Source: Alitta virens
Taxonomy: Eukaryota; Annelida; Polychaeta; Phyllodocida; Nereididae
DNA: 64,000 nucleotides
Assembly (NCBI GenBank): GCA_932294295.1
Contig: OW028578.1
Span: 36,495,685 to 36,559,684 of the forward strand
Direction: 5' to 3'
Part shown: in pieces, positions 60,901 through 64,000 of the stretch
Layout: the number at the start of each line of letters is the position of its first letter
Numbering within the stretch: position 1 is the first letter of the stretch
Notes under the pieces: generated by a model
What the model saw: only the letters and a program-made list of their open reading frames with translations
The model's database searches: none
Told to the model about the DNA's origin: nothing
Program-made: the position numbers and the translations under genes

Positions 60901-63280
60901 AAATATTTCGTTTCATATCGTAAAAACCACCCGGAAATTGATATTTCGTTGCTAATGTGCAAGTTTGGCTGTGTCTTTTACACATGAAGAAAGTTTTGAA
61001 GTGTTTTTCACAGTTTGAGCATTGATATTTACTACAATATCTATTAATATCAGTGATATATGATAAGTGATGCTGGTAAAGATTCAAATTCATACTGTTG
61101 ACGTATCTATGAGCTGATTTAAATATGGGGTGTGCAGTTTCATCTTCGTGTAAAGAAAATATGTTGACGTTTAACTGAAAAAATTTCTCAAAATCTGGAA
61201 TTAACTGCAGGTCAACTCCTCCTTCCAAATCTTGCTCACAAGCGTTTGCGAATTCTTGGTAATATTTGTGAACTTTCTCTTCGAAATGTTTGTTCTTTTT
61301 ATATAGATCTCTGTGTTTGTGGAATGTTATGCATCTAAACAGACATAAGTTATCCTGAAATTTGTTATGGTTCTTAAAACTATACGTGAGGGACATAATT
61401 GATTTACTATTTCTGATATATTTGGGTAGTTCACCCGATCCTAACGGGAACCCTGTTGAAGTAATGTAGAATCTAACATTTGTTATAAGAACTAATTTCC
61501 ACTTCGTGGAAGGTCTCTCTTTAGTAATATGTGCTGTAACGTCTATCTCAGTCAGTTGTTCTCTGAGCTTCTCTAAATCTGCTCTATTTGAAATGCTAAT
61601 GGGTAGATCAAATAGGGGATCATTAGAATAGGCTTTGAAATAACGGTATTTTCCAGACTCGATATGTTGTAAAATGGATCCAAAAGATAGATTTAACTTG
61701 AAGGATTGGCTTTGGTCATCGAATATTTCGTTAGCAAAACCCATAAGGTCTTCAATGCTGAAATCTTCAACTACTGGATAATTATAAAAGCTTTGCGGTT
61801 GCCCTAATTCGTGGTTATCATAAATGAATGAGTGGTATCTATTGTAAAATTCTTGCAATTTCTCATCTTCTAATGATACTATTTGAGCTCGACCTCTACC
61901 TCGTTGGAAATGAGAATCTCTTACATGAATATTTAATGAGTGTCTATCCTGAAATTCCTCTAAACATCGTCTACATCTAATTCTATGATTTTTTTTGTGA
62001 TAACGTTTATGGGCACTCAGGCTCTTTTCAGAATTAAAAAGTCTCCCGCAAACTTCGCATAGCACATCAAGTGACTGAACGGTTGACTGAACGGTTGACT
62101 GAACGGTTGGCTGAACACATGGCTGAACACATGGCTGAGCAATTGCTGTTTGATTTGTTTGTACGATATTACAACTTCGTTTGCATGGTTGCACAGTGTT
62201 GTCAGTGTTGTGTGAATCAGTAAGTGTCCTTTTTCGGGTTTTTTTACAAATATGTTTTCCAAAACTTTTTTTTGATTTGAATACGGAGTGACATGAGTGA
62301 CATTTAATTTCACACGAGTGAGAATCATGAGCTAGGCTGTTGGTGAAAATTTTCTTACATTTTTGACAGTCAAACACTCCCTCACAAACTTTCATGTGTT
62401 CGGTTAATGAGGGTTTTTTCTTAAAAGTTTTGCGACAATTTGGACACGAAAAAGTCTGCTGTGGTACCTGCAGGCTTTGCAGTAGTTGGAGATCAGTTAG
62501 ATTATTTTTTTGACTAATAAATTTGTGTTTTGTTCCCTTAGGAAGTTGACATTTAAGTTGGTGTCTTTGCTTTGCATAGAAACTTTGAAATTGTTTGTTA
62601 CAGTGCTGACATTTCATCATTTCCTGACATTTATGTACACCGAATAAAGAAACTGAAGTAAATTGTGCATGACATTGTACGCATTTTTTGAATCCTGTAC
62701 ATTTCTTTTGATGCGCATTCCTTTTAGAATTCCTGGTAAAAGATTTACCACAAACATTGCAGTTATGCGGTACTGGTTGTACTGGTTGTACTGGTTGATT
62801 GAATTCAGGAAAAGGATCATGAGTGACTGTTTGAATTGGAATATTACCTTGGCAATTGCTTTGATGTAGTTCTTGAAAGACTCTATTGGTAAATTGCTTG
62901 AAACATTTTTGACAGTAAAGATGGTTGTTTAACTGCTGAAGTCTGCTTTGAATTTGTGCATCCCCAATCAGATTGTTTCTGTGTGCAAACTGTATTAAAT
63001 CTTGTTCGTTTGTGAAATTTTGAATCATATGTGTGAAATCGTCATATGTGGTTACCAGATAATTGCTATTGCTAGTGAATTGAGAAAGCCTATCTTTAAC
63101 TTGAGGGTCTTGGGTTAGATCGTTTCTATGAGCGAATAGCATTAAATCGTGTGAGTTTGTGAAATTTTGAAGCATTTGTTTAAAATCATTGTACGCTGAA
63201 TCATTTGTTGTTAGCTGATTGTATCCATCTCTAACTTGAGAGACTTCGCTAAGATCATTGATATCTCTGTTCTCTGCCAT
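57947..63280 (-). CDS. PolB: Protein-primed DNA polymerase B with zinc fingers (Polinton pPolB)
   Basis: 1777 residues, intact. Order: two copies of a helical motif (QNFTN..DL..FAHRN, about 40-105); nine C2H2/C2HC fingers at about 120-430 and one more near 760; and a segment with DNLCLFRCITFHKH (about 640) and HHLSYI (about 740) that resembles an OTU-type Cys/His protease. Exonuclease motifs are YDFEAYLKK (about 815) and GFNSAKYDINLIKRE (about 943). Polymerase motif A is GYDANALYLYAF (about 1178), motif B KLIGNSAYGSTILNK (about 1498) and motif C QMDTDSNYF (about 1600). It replicates the linear element from terminal protein primers. The gene begins about 60 bases inside the right terminal repeat. 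Element 1 lacks it. Confidence 0.95.
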   Translation of the reverse strand: MAENRDINDLSEVSQVRDGYNQLTTNDSAYNDFKQMLQNFTNSHDLMLFAHRNDLTQDPQVKDRLSQFTSNSNYLVTTYDDFTHMIQNFTNEQDLIQFAHRNNLIGDAQIQSRLQQLNNHLYCQKCFKQFTNRVFQELHQSNCQGNIPIQTVTHDPFPEFNQPVQPVQPVPHNCNVCGKSFTRNSKRNAHQKKCTGFKKCVQCHAQFTSVSLFGVHKCQEMMKCQHCNKQFQSFYAKQRHQLKCQLPKGTKHKFISQKNNLTDLQLLQSLQVPQQTFSCPNCRKTFKKKPSLTEHMKVCEGVFDCQKCKKIFTNSLAHDSHSCEIKCHSCHSVFKSKKSFGKHICKKTRKRTLTDSHNTDNTVQPCKRSCNIVQTNQTAIAQPCVQPCVQPTVQSTVQSTVQSLDVLCEVCGRLFNSEKSLSAHKRYHKKNHRIRCRRCLEEFQDRHSLNIHVRDSHFQRGRGRAQIVSLEDEKLQEFYNRYHSFIYDNHELGQPQSFYNYPVVEDFSIEDLMGFANEIFDDQSQSFKLNLSFGSILQHIESGKYRYFKAYSNDPLFDLPISISNRADLEKLREQLTEIDVTAHITKERPSTKWKLVLITNVRFYITSTGFPLGSGELPKYIRNSKSIMSLTYSFKNHNKFQDNLCLFRCITFHKHRDLYKKNKHFEEKVHKYYQEFANACEQDLEGGVDLQLIPDFEKFFQLNVNIFSLHEDETAHPIFKSAHRYVNSMNLNLYQHHLSYITDINRYCSKYQCSNCEKHFKTFFMCKRHSQTCTLATKYQFPGGFYDMKRNIFEQLEEFGIDVSNDERFYEYFIVYDFEAYLKKIENDSVENTMITAEHIPISVSICSNVPDFEEAHCIVEQDREMLVKAMLAYMTRIQSTAQALVQEKLSFVMQELESQLNTWNTEVDEKESFNAIMRTKIQNMIDTFEHYYTQIPVLGFNSAKYDINLIKREIARCLELHNSERKFIVKKNSSYSCLANESFRFLDVINYLAPGTSYSSFLKAFKIQEQKGYFPYEFFDDPSKLDYPELPPYEAFYSNLKQCNVLETFENYQWLKTVWMSENMSCFKDFLIWYNNLDVTPFVKAVMKLQDFYKVKQIDIFKSSISVPGIARQLVFQSAEKNGAYFSLIDQKNSDLYFSYLQNIIGGASIIFHRQAQRDKTFIRGGNNRVKRIIGYDANALYLYAFSKEFPVGSFIRRHAKDEFKPVVRDRYDNMFYWMDYLSHKRNLKIWHKRNGNKEKRDGRFFADGVSCSNNITKIYQYDGCYFHHHGGDCPLMNKNLSEKEKKKGLLAQKRRQDRNNYYKKLGYEVEEIWECKFLKMIKDTPDLQKFVENQRPKFFKKHKKTLTEKEILEAVKRDELFGMVEVDIAVPEKWGQGFKQPDNLTPYEYFSEMSPIFCTTDIPFEVIGEHMQNFARDSGMNTKPRRLLVGGMKARKMLFATPLLKWYLEHGLVVSKIHQVIEYNRMKCFQEFVSDVTEARRAGDRDPDLSIIADLSKLIGNSAYGSTILNKLKQSDVRYVEGENEACLKANEKGFKSMTQLSDDYEFYEIESQKNKIKLDLPIQIGFFILQYAKLRMLEFYYDFLCKYVPRDKFQMLQMDTDSNYFSIAGETLQDVIKPELLDEYKHKLNGYCSVRDVDAETHWFPRTCCPEHTKYDNRCPGLFKREYEGEIFYGLCSKTYIVADKDHCKFSSKGISKNRVKNPLEIFKSVLETKESRSSTNVGFISKSNTIFTYQQNRAGFAYFYPKREVLADGISTKPLDIILEPIRTKYFR

Positions 63281-63340
63281 GTCTGTGATGTGAGTATTGT
63301 ACCATAGACTGCAACAGCAGACTACACTGGCTCCCTATAG

Positions 63341-63682
63341 GGGCCAGCTGGAGGGCTACACCGGCTCCCCCTATTTCCCATTACCTCATAGGCTATTTTT
63401 AGAAAATGACATCCTGTCTATTTTTAGATTAGGGGGGTTTCCTGGAGTTGACAGGGTGTCCAATTAATTACCCCACCACAGGTGCTCCAGTCCTGCTCTA
63501 TAGAAAATCAATGAATGGCTTTGATCTAGGACAATAGAAAATCGATGACACATTGATGGCTTTTGATCCGGGACAAAAGAAAATCAATGAAGCGTGAAGC
63601 ACCCGAGCACCCCAGCACCTCCGTTTCACCAAAAAGTCAAGTGGATTCCTTTGCGGGCTGTAGAGCACTGTATATTACTACT
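63341..63682 (-). repeat. Right terminal inverted repeat of element 2
   Basis: 342 bp complementary to the left repeat, ending ...GCACTGTATATTACTACT. It is about 110 bp shorter than the left because it lacks the 43920-44035 segment. A GTCTGCTGT..CAATACT motif like that in the extra segment lies just inside it. Confidence 0.9.
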
Positions 63683-63688
63683 AATGAG
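63683..63688. repeat. Target-site duplication (right), AATGAG
   Basis: Identical to 43677-43682. Confidence 0.9.
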
Positions 63689-63843
63689 ACTTTATCTTGG
63701 TGTTTGGGTTGATGACCAAATGAAATTTGATGTACATGTAAATGATCTCGTTAAGAGAATCTCTGCTAAGTTGTCATGGTTATCCAGACTTAGACAAATA
63801 GTATCTCAGCCTGTTCTTGTATTAACATATAAGTCTTACAGGG
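63689..63843 (+). mobile_element. LINE RT fragment, continuation of 42363-42715
   Basis: RLYLGVWVDDQMKFDVHVND and RISAKLSWLSRLRQIVSQPV are the part of a non-LTR reverse transcriptase that follows the palm. It starts exactly at the duplication. The family is the same as at 1160-1440. It ends abruptly at about 63843. Confidence 0.75.
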
Positions 63844-64000
63844 TGGGGGAGCAAATTTTACAATGGACTTTAGAGTACAAACAAACCAACAACGACTTTA
63901 CTGAATATTGTTAAATGATAGACAAACTATAAACTATTAGCTGTAAAATGGGTCATTAGCTCTGCCCCCGGAGGGGCAGAGGTTTTGTTATTACATCGAT
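63844..64000. other. Window end with a short hairpin
   Basis: CTCTGCCCC and GGGGCAGAG (about 63959-63982) pair around a short loop. Nothing else is recognised. Confidence 0.4.

Larger units (their letters stand above)
43683..63682. mobile_element. Polinton/Maverick element 2, complete, 20,000 bp
   Basis: Terminal inverted repeats begin AGTAGTAATATACAGTGCTC and end with its complement. A 6-bp duplication AATGAG flanks them. Inside are all Polinton hallmarks with open frames: PolB, integrase, packaging ATPase, adenain-type protease, major and minor capsid proteins, plus about ten further genes. Intact ORFs and a perfect duplication indicate recent insertion. The insertion split a LINE RT remnant. 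Elements of this kind are both transposons and probable virus genomes (adintovirus-like). Confidence 0.95.

Overview
This window is animal genomic DNA, not bacterial. Evidence: GT..AG introns, LINE, LTR, Tc1 and SINE repeats, a seven-helix receptor with an N-terminal cysteine-rich module, and a small secreted thrombospondin-type protein. The mix would suit a marine invertebrate, perhaps a mollusc, but the host assignment is inference. Host single-copy genes are sparse: a broken monocarboxylate-transporter end (1-691), a two-exon secreted TSP1 protein on the minus strand with its own TATA promoter (2126-5042), a large family-B-like receptor exon (25816-28457) and a possible housekeeping promoter (about 32709-32900).

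The rest is mostly mobile DNA. Two Polintons (Mavericks) dominate. Element 1 (about 15.1-23.5 kb, genes on the minus strand) is a decayed, partial copy. It keeps integrase, packaging ATPase, a penton-like minor capsid protein, a basic protein, small conserved proteins and PC4-like genes, but I find no major capsid, protease or DNA polymerase. Several of its genes carry single stops or frameshifts. Element 2 is complete and looks young. It runs exactly 43683-63682 (20,000 bp), has terminal inverted repeats starting AG and ending CT, and is flanked by the 6-bp duplication AATGAG at 43677-43682 and 63683-63688. All its core genes are open: ATPase, integrase with chromodomain, penton-like protein, major capsid, adenain-type protease and a 1777-residue protein-primed DNA polymerase.

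Layout of element 2: PC4-like gene with a 669-bp tandem duplication, then a compact plus-strand block of replication-integration and virion genes, several joined by ATGA stop-start overlaps. Next comes a 6-kb island (51.9-57.9 kb) of non-core cargo, then PolB on the minus strand running in from the right repeat. The island holds a RING-finger protein, a two-exon signal-peptide/transmembrane protein with an acidic stalk, a CARD protein whose stop overlaps the start of a second small ORF, and a three-exon small membrane protein. RING, CARD and membrane proteins together look like a host-interaction module. I consider this the most interesting content of the window.

Other mobile elements: a Tc1-type transposon with an intron (6238-7803), a Ty1/copia element with 117-bp LTRs and a primer site matching the anticodon arm of initiator tRNA-Met (34553-38919), Ty3/gypsy and LINE remnants, several MITEs and two tRNA-derived SINE-like units. 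There is a 35-bp satellite of about 45 copies (40771-42362) and a 9-bp minisatellite (3223-3742). Element 2 sits inside a LINE reverse-transcriptase remnant that resumes right after its target-site duplication.
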